From the NCBI GenBank assembly GCA_037039685.1, contig JAWNGF010000007.1, positions 2,046,001 to 2,110,000 on the forward strand: DNA of 64,000 nucleotides, given 5' to 3'. Positions 1 to 11,239 of the stretch are shown one piece after another. Within the stretch, counting starts at the first letter, position 1. Each line of letters opens with the position of its first letter. The translations under genes were made by a program, and so were the position numbers. A model generated the notes under the pieces. It was not told the DNA's origin. It made no database searches and worked only from the letters and a program-made list of their open reading frames with translations. Origin of the DNA: Ceratobasidium sp. AG-K. Taxonomy: Eukaryota; Basidiomycota; Agaricomycetes; Cantharellales; Ceratobasidiaceae.

Positions 1-295
1 GTTTGGCCCGGCGGGTATCGTCGCAGGTAGGTCTGCTCGCGGCCCGTACTTCACCCAAACTCATCGCCACTTAGGTTCTGCAGCCGCTGCGACCCAGTCT
101 GCTTTGTTTGGCGCTTCTGTGACGGCTGGGTCGTGGTTCGCCATCATGACGTCTCTTGGAATGACCGGGGGAATAATCGGCGTTGGGTTTGGTTTAGGAG
201 TACTCACGGCTATGTTCTGGGCGTTCTACCAGTGGTTTTGGGGTGCCGGAGCCAACGGCGAGTACATCGAGCTTGAAGACAAAACGCCGGCTTGA
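1..295 (+). CDS. Ifi-6-16-like small membrane protein, 3' part
   Basis: Only the 3' end is in the window. The frame opens at position 2, is interrupted by a 48-nt intron (27-74, GTAGGT...TTAG), and ends with TGA at 293-295. Splicing joins FGPAGIVAG to SAAAATQS and then GASVTAGSWFAIMTS, the Gly/Ala-rich pattern of the Ifi-6-16 family (ISG12/IFI27-like; Pfam Ifi-6-16), which repeats G-x-V-x-AGS-x-FA-x-x-QS. A second hydrophobic stretch (GGIIGVGFGLGVLTAMFWAF) follows, then a short acidic tail. Family members are small proteins with several membrane segments; in animals they sit in mitochondrial or ER membranes and affect apoptosis. What the fungal ones do is not known to me. A related, frameshifted gene lies at 13725-14229. 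The N-terminus and start are outside the window. Confidence 0.72.
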   Translation, partial: FGPAGIVAGRSARGPYFTQTHRHLGSAAAATQSALFGASVTAGSWFAIMTSLGMTGGIIGVGFGLGVLTAMFWAFYQWFWGAGANGEYIELEDKTPA

Positions 296-524
296 AGACG
301 AAGCAGCGGCGATGCAATGCAGTACAGTAGTAATCCAATAAGTTTGAATGCTAAGCGAGTTAATCATCAACTGCCTCGGACTGTCACGCGACGGCTAGCA
401 AACGGCACTGCCCGAGAGAGCCATCACTCTGTATGTATGCGTACTTCAAGTGTCTGTCATTGCATGTACAAGGACGCGATGCGAGGAAACAAAATGAGAG
501 TCGTATTGTAGTGAAAAATGCAAA

Positions 525-3500
525 TCATCGCTCCGCAAACGGCACGGTCCCAAACTGGCCCCACGGATGGCCATTGGGCTGCCACATGGGCGGCGCGCGA
601 GGGGGCGGAGCCCACGGCGAGGCCATGTGCGGGCCTACTGAGCCTGGTGGACCTGGACCTGGAGGACCCGAGCCCGGCGGACCTGGTCCAGGCGGGATGG
701 GCATCCCGGGCGCGTTTCCCCACGAGACGGTCGTGTTTCGCCGCGTGATGGGCGTGACCACTTCGTCGTCGTCGGCCGCGAGCGCCTTGGATCCCAACGG
801 ATGGCGTTCGGGCGAGGGCGAGCGTTCCCGGTCCACGCGTCCGCTCGCCGAGGGCGGGGGCCCGATTGGGCGCGCGATGGCTTTCGGAATGTCGGTCGTC
901 GATCCGCGTCGGACGTGTGCAGCCACTTGCGGGGCGGTGGGACTGGCGAGCAGGCCGCGCGGGAAGCCAAACTCGGGCGGCGCAGCGGAGGTGCCGTTGA
1001 TCGAACCGGGGAACATCCGAGGTACGAGCTGCGCGGCGGGAAGCAGTCCGGGTGCACCGGGTGGAGGGGGTGGTGTGAATGCCATTCCCGGAAACGCGAC
1101 GGGTGGGCCGGGCATGAAAGGGATGGGGCCAGGAGGCATGTGCTGCGGCGAGTTGGCCATGTGATGTGGCGAAGGGGGTGCGAATCCTGCAAACGGTGGA
1201 ATGCCGGGAGTCGAAGGTGGAGGTGGGAGCTGCGAGCCCGGTGCAAGCGGGACTTGCGATCCCGAAGCAACTGGCATCGGCGATCCAGAGAGGGGCATCG
1301 AGCTTGAAGCGTGGACCACGGGCGGAAGTGCGACTTGCGACCCCGGCGTGAGCGGCACAGGCACACTGCCCAGCGGTCCAGGTGTCCTCGGAGCTGGACC
1401 GGGTGTGTGTGGAACTTGAGCCGGTGGTGGAGGTGCACTCGATGGGACGGAAGCCTCTGACGGCGCCTTGGAGCTCGATGACGCTGCTTGGGTGGGAGCC
1501 ACTGGCGCAATCGGCTTGAGCGACACTGCCCTAGGAGGCGGCCGCGCAGGTGACGACGATGCCGAGGCAGGCGTGAGCTGGGTCGACGAAAGCTGCCCCG
1601 ACACGGGGGGAATCTGCACGGGCGCAACCTTGACGGGCGACGAGGTCGACGGAGCAGGCTTGACCGGCGCCTTTTTGGGCGTGGTCACGGGCGTGCTCGC
1701 CGACGCGCCAGACACTTTGCGAGCAGTCGTCGCCGGACGGGCAGCTATCGTCCAATTGGATGAGCATACAACTATAGCCTACAGCGCGGGTGGACTCACC
1801 CTTGGCGGCCGCGGCCTTGTCCTCTCGGGCCTTGCGTTCTTCTTCCCGCCGCTTCCTGCCTGCCTCTTCCCTCTTTCGCCTGTCCTCCTCTTCCCGCCGC
1901 CGCTTGTCCTCCTCGGCCTTTCTCGCCCTCCGCTCCGCCTCATCCTTTTCCATCTTTGCCTTGCGCTCCCGCTCCTTGGCCTCCCTCTCCGCCTTGGCCT
2001 TGGCCTCTCGCTCTGTCGCAAGCCGCTTCTTCTCCTCTTCCTTGCGCGCCTTTTCCTCTTCCCGCGCCTTGCGCTCCGCCTCGCGCTTCAACCGCTCCTC
2101 CTCTCGCTTCTTGCGCGCCTCTTCCTCCCGCGCCTCTTGCATCGCCCGCGCCGCCTGCTCTTCAGCCAACCGGTCCGCATCCCGCTTGGCCTTTTCTCCC
2201 TCCTTGGCCAGCTTTTGCTGTCTACGAGTCAATCAGCCGCCGTCGGGTCGTGAGAGTCGCTAGATTCGACCCACCGCCGCTTGTCCTTTTTCTTCTGGTT
2301 CTCCTTGGCCTTTTTTGCCTCGCGTTCGTGCGCGACCCGGTCCTCGTCTTCGAGTTCGCGCAAGAGCTGGAGCTGTCGTTCTTGCGCCACACGTTCTCGG
2401 TATGCGGTCAGGACACGTTGCTCAAACATTCGGGCGGCAAAGATGGAAAACATGCGTTTGCCGTCTTCCATTTTCTGTAGCGTGTAGTTAGTGTCTGTCG
2501 GTGGAATGGAATATGTGTTGAATGAAAAGGTCGCCTGTTAGCAAAACCTAGTGACGCCATAGTGGGACAAGTCCAACCCAACGCTCGAGTCCAAGCGACG
2601 ATCCAAATGCAAGCGTCACACGACTCACCTTGTCCAAGTCCTCCTCCTCGTACTCGTCCTCTGCGTCCTCCTCATCGTCCTCGTCATCATCCTCGTCCTC
2701 TTCCGCGGCAACACTGTCCGCGGCCTCTTCCTCCCGAGCCGTCCGATGCTCTGCGAGCTGCTCCATCATTTCCAAAAACTTTTGGCCGTCGTTTTTGAGC
2801 AAGTCGTCTGCGACGGTTAATATGTTTCCGGCTACACAACGTCAGTATTCGCAGCCGTGAGCCGAGCCAGACGCACCCGTGACGGTCAGACTATTACTAA
2901 AGTTGAACACAGAGCCCCCGCCTGCGGGTTGAGCGTCCTTGGGCGCACCGTGGGCAGGTGGGGCGACGCCGTTGACCTTGTCCTCGTCTTCATCGTCTTC
3001 ATCGTCGCCCTCGTCGTCGTCGTCATCATACTCTTCCTCGCCCTCGTCGTACTCGTCTTCCTGGGGCGGCTGCTGTGGATGATGATCCGAGATGGGCTGC
3101 TGGGCATTGACGACGGCGCCTTGTGCGTCGAGCTCGACGCTGCCCGGAAAGGGCCCTGGCCCCGGCGGGGGAGAGATGGTGCCCCCGGAAGAGGCGTACC
3201 GCTGCTGGTGGTTTGCGTATTGTTCTAGTTCCTCGTAGTATGCATCGTACAGTACCTCGAGTTCTTCCTCGATCGCGGCTCTGCGACAGGTTAGCCTAGC
3301 CAACAGCACAAGGTAGGACGCACCGCTTTCGCCCACAGACTGCACACGCACAGCTGTGCTTTTGCTGCTCCTTCATCTTCTTGAGCACGGCCTCGCGCTC
3401 GACCTTGACGAGCTCGCGGCGGTCGGATTCGCCGAGACCGAGCCAAAAGTCCTTGATGCGCTCGCGCTCCTGGAGCGAGTTGGTGCTCCAGACGCCAGGG

Positions 3501-4315
3501 TTGGGCTGGGGCCGTTGGGCGCTCGCACTCGAGCTGGGCGGGGACGGGTGGAACGCACGTGACTTGTGGGGGGCGGGCTGGGCGGGTTGGGGAGCGGGGG
3601 TGAATGTCATGGGTTGTTTCCCGGCTGCGCGCGAGCTGGGCGGGACGGTGCGCGGGTGGCGCCGGACAGAGGGTGGTGGAGGGGCGGGCATGGGCGGTGG
3701 CGGCGGGGGAGGAGGTGGGGCGGCCTTTTTCTTTTTCTTCTTCTTCTTCTTGGGCCGGGCGGGGTCGAGGGCGGTGGGCGGGGTCGATTTGGAGTAGTCG
3801 AATGCGGTGGGCGGGAGGTCGTCGAGGGGTTCGTCGACATTGTCGTCGACCTCGTCCTCGGAATAATAGTCGTACTGCTCGTCATAGTCCTGGGGCGGCT
3901 TGGGACCACCGGCAATGGTGAGCTGCTCGAGGGCGAGGGTGAAGGCTGGGTCGGCAAACAGCTGGGCGTCAAACGGAAAGGGCTGCTGGGGCTGGCCGGT
4001 GGTGCGTGCGCGCCAGCCATACTGCTCCATGTGCTGGACCAAGCCCTGGACGCTGGGCGGACGCACCGACTTGGCGTACTCTGCGCGCACATACGCACGC
4101 AGCTCGGGTGGAAAGTGCGCCCACACCGCGTCTCCGCCGCCGTCCTCCATGGTGCGGTACAGGTCGTTGGCGGTCGCAATCAGCTCGGCCTGTGCCGCCA
4201 CCGCCGTCGCGCTCGCCTCCTCGTCCTCCGGCTTGCCCTTTTTCTTTTTCTTCCTGCCCGCCTTGGTTGCGTCGCTCGGTGGCGGACTCGGCGCGCTCAC
4301 GGGTGCACGGCGCAT
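525..4315 (-). CDS. NST1: NST1-like stress response protein
   Basis: Six exons on the minus strand: 4315-3324, 3280-2877, 2831-2629, 2474-2275, 2221-1800, 1744-525. They sum to 1147 codons (1146 aa plus stop). The start at 4315 directly follows a likely 5'UTR intron acceptor. In order: a Lys-rich stretch (about residues 15-30), a conserved region ending in [17 protein letters not shown] and [15 protein letters not shown] with a CAVCGRKR motif, acidic Asp/Glu runs, the segment [19 protein letters not shown], a roughly 140-residue charged coiled coil of Glu/Arg/Lys, and a Pro-rich C-terminus. This layout is diagnostic of fungal NST1. In yeast NST1 affects salt tolerance and is linked to the splicing factor Msl1; the biochemical role is not established. 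The gene is convergent with the Ifi-6-16 gene end at 295. Poly-Pro and poly-Lys tracts in exon 1 are typical. Confidence 0.9.
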
Positions 4316-4797
4316 CTGCGTCCAGTCAGCCCACGTCCATCGCCTAGCGCGTCTACTCACGATCTCTCAGATATCTACTGCAGTCGGATGAAAATGAATA
4401 TCTGACACCCTTACGCTCCCGTCAGCCACTCGTCACGGGACCCACATTCGAGAATACTCGACTCGGTGCTTGTCTCGGATCGCTGTTTGTCTCTTGTGTC
4501 TGCCGCCGTCGTAAAAATATTTACCAAATCCGGCAACACCGCCCCAGCCCCGGCGGTTCAACCACCGGCAGTCCACGCCGCGACGACTCTTCTCCCCGGT
4601 CCAATCACGCACACCAGCAGTATATATCCAGCCCGCTAGCATGTCTCGACACTGGACACCCCACCCATCCTCACGACCTCCAACCGAACGAGCACAGCGT
4701 GACGTGACCGTGACCCTTACCCACGACAAGCGACCCTGATCTCGCCTCTGACCTCTCACAAACTCCGACGCCTCTCCTCCCACCCACCATCTTCCTA

Positions 4798-6003
4798 ATG
4801 TCGTCTAATGGTCCTGTACGTCACCTCCCTAGTCCTCGACCCGCGCTGACCCCTACCAGATCCGCCGCAAGCTCGTAATCGTCGGCGATGGCGCGTGTGG
4901 TGAGTACACCGCTCGGTCCTCGGCGGGGCTAATCCTTTGCAGGCAAGACGAGTTTGTTGTGTGTCTTTGCCATGGGCGAGTTTCCCAAGGAATATGTGAG
5001 TCGCGCAAACGTTGCTTGACATTGGCTCATTTCCTCGCAGGAACCCAGTACGTCGCCTCCCAACCCCCAAGACTCGCCTAACATTCTACAGCCATATTCG
5101 AAAACTACGTCGCCGAGATTAGACTCGACGGCAAACCGGTCCAACTAGCGCTCTGGGATACAGCGTACGTCCCCCCCTCGGTCGAAAAACATCTGCTAAC
5201 CAACGGTTTTCAACGTCATGCTCATTTCGTGTTGTTTCACAACTCGGCCCGTTGAACGTTGGATAATGTTTCTCGGTGGATTTTCGATAATGCGTTTCCG
5301 TTGCATTTCCGACGCGGACCTATCACCTCGTGCAACGCTTGCGCGAATACTCGATTCGGCGACTGCGCATTCTGAATCGGGCCACTCGATCGAACGCCAC
5401 GACTGACCCGCAAACGAACCCCGACCATCTCGCATGACACATCCGCGCGACTCGCAATCAAACCCCTCCATCAAACCCGCGCCACCCACAGCGGCCAAGA
5501 AGAATACGAACGCCTCCGACCGCTCTCGTACTCGAAAGCGCACGTCATCCTCATTGCCTTTTCCATCGACACACCCGACTCGCTCGACAATGTTTCCTCC
5601 AAAGTAAGCCCCCCTTGCCAACGCCCAATGCAAGTGTTGACAGTCGCGCAGTGGATCGAAGAGGTGCGCAACATCTGCGGCCCACAAACACCCGTCATCC
5701 TCGTCGGGTGCAAAGCCGACCTCCGACCCGCAGCTGGCTCGAGCGCGGACGATAGACAATACGTCACACGCCAACGAGCCCAAACCGTCGCCCAGGAAAT
5801 CGGTCAGTCCCATCCAGCCACCCACTTGACGCTTATTGAGATGACCCCTATCAGGCGCCCGAGGATACAAGGAATGTTCGGCTCTCAACAACCAGGGCGT
5901 GGACGACGTGTTCGAGGCCGCGACCCGGGCGAGTATGATCGTGCGCGAGGTCAAGGCGGATACGACAGAGGATCACCAGGGCGGGTGTTGCGTGCTGTGC
6001 TAG
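4798..6003 (+). CDS. rho2: Rho2-type small GTPase
   Basis: Eight exons: 4798-4815, 4860-4899, 4943-4995, 5041-5047, 5092-5164, 5492-5603, 5652-5802, 5855-6003, giving 200 aa. The protein has the G1 loop GDGACGKTS, switch [18 protein letters not shown]3 [17 protein letters not shown], the NKxD-position variant GCKAD, the G5 motif CSALN, and a C-terminal CaaX box (CVLC) preceded by another Cys, so it should be prenylated and probably palmitoylated. The switch and insert regions match fungal Rho2, which works at the plasma membrane upstream of Pck2/cell-wall-integrity signalling and alpha-glucan synthesis. Exon 4 is a 7-nt micro-exon (part of EPT). The fifth intron (5165-5491) is 327 nt, much longer than its neighbours. 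Assignment to Rho2 rather than another Rho class rests on recalled family motifs. Confidence 0.9.
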
Positions 6004-6125
6004 TTTCCTTCGTTTATTGCATTTCTTTTTTTTTTTTTGTCTTTGCATATCGATTCTGGACAATGTGACATGTGTGTGACACAAGCTGTGCGGGCGCTAC
6101 TTGAGCATATGAATGTTGCCGCATA

Positions 6126-6825
6126 TACACTATCTCGCAAAAATATCGCAACACGTGACTGATTCTGTCGCAGCCCGTCACAGCGTGCAAGGACTACGGG
6201 ATATTGGTTTAGTGTAATAATAGAAGTTGTAGCTAGGCTAGTATATAGTACGTATAAAAAAATTGAGCGCGATACATCCGCCCCTCGCCGAGGAATAACC
6301 CGATGTCCGTTTGCGATGTTGCAATATTATTGCAAATTGGGCCCAGGAGGGAGCATCACCACAGAGACGGGTCAATCTCGACGGGTTTTCAACAGAATCT
6401 GGTCAGATAAAAAGCGCGAAGCATCACGCAATGAGCTAGAGATTCTTATTCCGGGATATGAAGGTCTCAACCTGGGTCTATGGCTCACTATGGGTGTATC
6501 AATCCCAAAGTGATATTTCCCCTTTCCCCCTCGTTTGCACAGGATTGTAAGCGAACAAAGTGTACCCGCACTTTGTATAGTAGTGTTATTCAACTATACG
6601 AGCCCATTCGCATAGCATTTGGGCCCCCAAAATGAGGTGTTAATCAATAAAAATAGATATTATCCAAAATTCGCATAAATGCGCTAACACAAATGAACCA
6701 CCAGTTGAGCTGGTGTTGGTATTTGTGTCCCCAAAGTGTGTATATAAACCTATTAGAGTCTCATGAGCATACATGAGAGGTCTCAATACCTTGGGATAAG
6801 TATAACAGGAGATACATACCATACA
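6126..6825 (+). repeat. Left arm of 700-bp inverted repeat
   Basis: Reverse complement of 6883-7582. It begins with TACACTATCTCGC and ends with CATACCATACA beside the 57-nt spacer. The next base inward (6826 G against 6882 G) does not pair, which fixes the inner boundary. Confidence 0.9.
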
Positions 6826-7580
6826 GTGCAAAAATGGCATTCTACACTAGGAAAACACACTCAAAATACGGGCGTTGACGTGTGTATGGTATGTATCTCC
6901 TGTTATACTTATCCCAAGGTATTGAGACCTCTCATGTATGCTCATGAGACTCTAATAGGTTTATATACACACTTTGGGGACACAAATACCAACACCAGCT
7001 CAACTGGTGGTTCATTTGTGTTAGCGCATTTATGCGAATTTTGGATAATATCTATTTTTATTGATTAACACCTCATTTTGGGGGCCCAAATGCTATGCGA
7101 ATGGGCTCGTATAGTTGAATAACACTACTATACAAAGTGCGGGTACACTTTGTTCGCTTACAATCCTGTGCAAACGAGGGGGAAAGGGGAAATATCACTT
7201 TGGGATTGATACACCCATAGTGAGCCATAGACCCAGGTTGAGACCTTCATATCCCGGAATAAGAATCTCTAGCTCATTGCGTGATGCTTCGCGCTTTTTA
7301 TCTGACCAGATTCTGTTGAAAACCCGTCGAGATTGACCCGTCTCTGTGGTGATGCTCCCTCCTGGGCCCAATTTGCAATAATATTGCAACATCGCAAACG
7401 GACATCGGGTTATTCCTCGGCGAGGGGCGGATGTATCGCGCTCAATTTTTTTATACGTACTATATACTAGCCTAGCTACAACTTCTATTATTACACTAAA
7501 CCAATATCCCGTAGTCCTTGCACGCTGTGACGGGCTGCGACAGAATCAGTCACGTGTTGCGATATTTTTGCGAGATAGTG
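6128..7580. mobile_element. Foldback (snap-back) MITE-like element with 700-bp arms
   Basis: The block is an almost complete palindrome: bases 6126-6825 are the reverse complement of 6883-7582, with no mismatch or indel found by eye, around a 57-nt unique spacer (6826-6882). The symmetry sum is 13708 throughout. If the element is taken as 6128-7580 its ends read CACTATCTCGCAAAAAT inward and each side is flanked by TA (6126-6127 and 7581-7582), as expected for a Tc1/mariner-type TA target duplication. Sequence outside the TA on each side is unrelated. There is no transposase; open frames inside are mirror images of each other and not credible genes. It lies between the stop of the Rho gene (6003) and the start of the GH79 gene (7737). 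A transcript across it would fold into a long perfect dsRNA hairpin. Family assignment from the ends is inference. Confidence 0.82.
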
Positions 7581-7582
7581 TA
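6883..7582 (-). repeat. Right arm of 700-bp inverted repeat
   Basis: Reverse complement of 6126-6825. It begins TGTATGGTATG and ends GCGAGATAGTGTA. The base outside (7583 G against 6125 A) does not pair, which fixes the outer boundary. Confidence 0.9.
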
Positions 7583-7736
7583 GCCGGGGCACTGTTGCCG
7601 TCTTGGGCTCGGTCTGCGTGTATATTTGGTTGGACTGCCCCTTGGCGCTACGGTTGTATTCTCCGCAATCACACTGCCGTTGTTTTCCCATCTTGTTATA
7701 ATCGCGATGGTCGGATGATGCTACTCGCTCTCCCCC

Positions 7737-10298
7737 ATGAAGTTACTCTCGCTCCTTGCTGCGCCGTTGGCCGCATCAGCCGTAAGCATTCATCTCGGGC
7801 AGAGGTTCTCCTCCACTAACGATTCCTTCACATACTAAAATAATTCACGTTCGCACCAACCATTCGCACATCTCGGCCTTGCGAACCACACCTCGGCCTC
7901 ATGAATTGCACACATCCGGGACAAACGAATTGCGCTCGGACAAATGATTCACATCTCGGGCTGGCAATCCACAGGTCACGATCTACACAAACCTACCCGG
8001 CGTAACGCCCACAAACTTTGTCGACCAGTCCACCCCGACGTTTTTGCCCATACCTCCACCCCCACCCGCCGGCCCGAAAGAAATCCAAGTTCAGCCCGGG
8101 AGCGCCAGTGCGCGCCTCTCCCGACCGCACCGAGCCGACTTTATCGGGTTCTCGATCGAACTGAGTGTTTCGGATCGGTTGATTGGCACGAATGGGTCAT
8201 GTACGTCCCCCACCCGACTGGCCCGAGTTGTATTTACATCTGTACAGGGATCAACCCCATCTTTCTCAACTTTATTCAAAACATCCGTGCGAGGAGCGGG
8301 AAAGTCCCTATCCGCCTGGGTGGAAATACCCAAGACCACTCGGCTGTATTTCCGCCCCTCGCGCTGAGCAAAACGCTTGAAAAGTATGTGAATCCGACGA
8401 GTCAGTTTAGGGCCACGAATCCCCCGCTCGTGGCGTTTACCGAAGACTTGTTCCACGCCATGGCGAGTATTTCGGGACTCGTCGAGGCCGAAGTACGTGA
8501 TATCTTTGTATTTCAGGCGCGTACTGATGAGACGTAGTGGTACGTTGGTCTGCCGTTTTTGAATACGACATACATTCCGGCAATTGCTCAAGCTGCCCAG
8601 ACGATCCTGGGCTCGAATCTTGTAGGGTTGCAGCTCGGAAACGAGCCCGATGGTGAGTCTAGCGCTTGGATCCAAGGCGTCTATTCACGTTGTTGTAGTG
8701 TACCCATCCCATCAGGCCGAGTTCCAGAACTGGACAATACCTCAATACATGGCCGAATTTGGGAACCGTTTGGCGAGCGTTCCTGGAGATAAGACGAATA
8801 TCTTTGGGCCGAGGTGAGTTATTTTCAGGTGGCGTGGGCGCGTCTAATCTTGGACTTAGTGTATGCTGTCGTTGGACCCCGGATGAAATTATTCAGGCTG
8901 GATTCCTTAGTGAGTACTAGCTTTTGACACTGGAACGGCGACTAACCAGATCTCCAGCTCAATTCGGAAACAACCTCAAGTCGTTTTCAGTCCAGCAGTA
9001 AGCCCCCTCCTAAATCAGCCACGCCCATCTCATATCCGTGTAGTTACGCCGAAAACGGCTGCATCTCCACCAACCCACCCAATAACCCTGACCCCCCCTC
9101 GTTGTTCACGCAATTATTGAACCACACAGCAGCAACGAGTTTTGCAGGTGCGTTCATCTCAACGTGCATCACGTCTCGCTAACCGGTCCGACAGCGGCGT
9201 ACGTAAATGCCTCTCAGTTGGTCCAGGCCGCGGGCAAGGAGATCATCATGCTCGAGAGTAATTCCGTGTCGTGTGGCGGCTTGGACGGTGTCAGCGATAC
9301 GTAAGTGATCCGTCTAGTCGTTCGCCCGATGCTTATTCCTTGTAGATTCGGATCTGCGCTGTGGGCTATTGATAACGCCCTTCAGCTCGCATCGATCGGG
9401 TTCTCGCAGGTGTTTTTTCATAGTGGCGGTGCGGCTGCTCGGTACAACGGTCCGTCCGACGGTCACGCATATACCCAGTCTTACTGACTAGTTTATAGCA
9501 TTCAGCGTCCCGCCTGGAAACCGGACCAGCTTCCAACAGTGGTCCGTTGGATCAACATACTACGCCATGCTCGCCATTTCCGAATCCATTGGCCGCTCGG
9601 GCACTGCTCAAATCGCCGACCTTCAACTCAACCCCGGTGTAAACGCCATGTACACCCCCGGCTATACCATCGTCGAAAACGGGAATCCGGTCAAGGTCGC
9701 ACTATTCAACTTTGTTTCAGACACTTCGGGAGCGAGCGATTACGAGGCTATCGTGACCGTCCCGGCTGGGCAGGGCCAAGTTCGTGTCAAGTTCGTTCGA
9801 ATTTGTATTTAAGCTCGCAGGAAGTTGACGTGCTTTGGCAGGTATTTGCTAGGCGACTCGGTGTCCACCAAACAAAACATTACGTGGGCTGGGCAAACGG
9901 TTGGGCAAACCTTCTACGAATCTGATGGTCGGCTCGCGAATACCATCGACGTCAGGACGATCCCGTGCTCCAACGGGTCCTGCCGCGTCCCGATGCGTGC
10001 GCCCTCGTTTGCGCTCGTGTTCTTGAGCGACCAGGCCTTGAACGACGTGACCCCCACGGGACTTGCTGCCGAGACATTCGCGACGACAGTTACAACTCGC
10101 AGGCAGGGTGTCGTATTTATCGACCCCAGTCTATTGGCCACAAGCAATGGGGATGGAGGTTCACAGGAGCTGCTCAAGGCCAAGTGGCAGGCGACGAGCG
10201 AGGGAAGTGTGAATAGTGCTGTCAGCCTAGGGATCCCAGTGGTTTTGGGTATTGTGCTTGGCGCGTTGGTTACTTTGGTTGGAGCTGTGAGGACGTGA
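7737..10298 (+). CDS. GH79 beta-glucuronidase-like glycoside hydrolase, membrane-anchored
   Basis: Twelve exons: 7737-7781, 7975-8200, 8248-8492, 8538-8652, 8699-8813, 8860-8909, 8958-8997, 9044-9147, 9195-9300, 9346-9449, 9499-9790, 9842-10298; 632 aa. It opens with a signal peptide (MKLLSLLAAPLAASA) whose end coincides with the first intron. Motifs of family GH79: IRLGGNTQ, QLGNEPD with the presumed acid/base Glu, MLESNS with the presumed nucleophile Glu, then a beta-rich C-terminal domain (VKYLLGDS, NITWAGQT). The last 25 residues are a hydrophobic segment (VVLGIVLGALVTLV), so the enzyme is probably tethered to the membrane with the catalytic domain outside. GH79 enzymes remove glucuronic or 4-O-methyl-glucuronic acid from arabinogalactan and similar glycans; substrate is not decidable here. 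Intron 1 (193 nt) is long. A foldback element ends 154 bp upstream of the start, so it abuts or lies in the promoter. Confidence 0.88.
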
Positions 10299-10327
10299 TG
10301 GAATTTCGTTACCTGGTCTGAGAAACG

Positions 10328-10471
10328 GACATGATTCAAGTATTTATTTATGTGCACCCCCTTGTAGCTAGAACTATGTGAATTTGTATTGAAAATAGGC
10401 AGAGTATTTTGGGGCAGTTGTTCTGCTCGGCCGTCTGCTAATTCAAGCGAGTATGTCGATCATGAAACTTA
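10328..10471 (+). repeat. Diverged repeat A, copy 1
   Basis: It lies just after the GH79 stop codon. It shares blocks in the same order with 11036-11177: GACATGATTCA, CTTGTAGCTAGAAC, an AGAGT block, CTGCTC, and ATTCAAGC followed by ATGTC. By eye it is about two-thirds identical, so it is an old direct duplication, possibly of GH79 3' flanking sequence. Confidence 0.55.
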
Positions 10472-10812
10472 TTAGGTAGATTGGTCGCTGGTAGTAAGAT
10501 TCCTTAGTGCTTTTTCTGCCATGAATCGCATGCCGCATGTATCCTACCGAACAGTGCTGTCGTTTCGTCGTTTCGGGGAGCTGTACCCATACGCCTCATA
10601 GTTATTACACCTGAGTAAAGTTGGGCACCATCCAAACTACCCAGTGCTTCCAACCCTTACCAGAAAAGATGAACCGCCGCTTGAAAGACTTGCAGCTCTA
10701 TTGCTGGAGGGGAATTAACGCACGCGGGTTCTAGTATTCAGTCGCTAGTAGGAAGCAGCGTTCATGTCCGTGCGATGAAGTCTTTGACGCTTCATGCTAT
10801 AACATGTGGACA

Positions 10813-10950
10813 CACCTAAATTTTCTTGGTGATTAGTAGTCAATGTATCTTCCCCAAACCAAATCCAGTTCGACGGACATTCCCCCATACTAGCTGGTCC
10901 TCACTCTTAGGTATCAAAGGAATTGGCAGCATGTTGTAAGCGAAAAAAAT
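10813..10950 (+). repeat. Diverged repeat B, copy 1
   Basis: It shares ordered blocks with 13513-13670: CACC..TAAAT, GATTAGT.GTCA, AAATCCAGT, ACTA.CTGGTC, AATGGAGTTGGCA-like and TGT/ATTA..TAAG. Identity by eye is about 60-65%. Nature unknown. Confidence 0.4.
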
Positions 10951-11035
10951 CTGAAATAGCCTTATCACCCCTTGGCTGCTACGATACATCAAAAGCCCGC
11001 TTACACAAATACTCGTGATTCTTCGATCTCGACCA

Positions 11036-11177
11036 GACATGATTCAGTCATTTACGTAAGTATAACTCTTGTAGCTAGAACGATATGAATCTGCATTAAG
11101 CGCAGGTAGAGTGTCTCAAAGGCAACTAACCTGCTCAGTCGCCTGTCGATTCAAGCTAGCATGTCAATATCGAACTT
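11036..11177 (+). repeat. Diverged repeat A, copy 2
   Basis: Direct, diverged copy of 10328-10471 in the same orientation; the shared blocks are given there. Confidence 0.55.
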
Positions 11178-11239
11178 TCAAAATCTAGGATTGGTGGCAA
11201 AGCGCCGGGCGATTGTGGGACTGAATGCGCCGCGTACCC

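Noticed and set aside
3566..4405. 279-codon plus-strand frame
   Set aside because: Antisense of NST1 exon 1, caused by its GC-rich and Pro/Ala-rich codons.
4795..5954. Minus-strand frames over the Rho gene
   Set aside because: The plus strand spells a full GTPase with all G motifs across consensus introns.
6316..7392. Identical small proteins encoded on opposite strands
   Set aside because: They are mirror images created by the inverted repeat, with no domain or splice context.
8091..8675. 194-codon minus-strand frame inside the GH79 gene
   Set aside because: The plus-strand exons carry GH79 motifs and correct splice phases.
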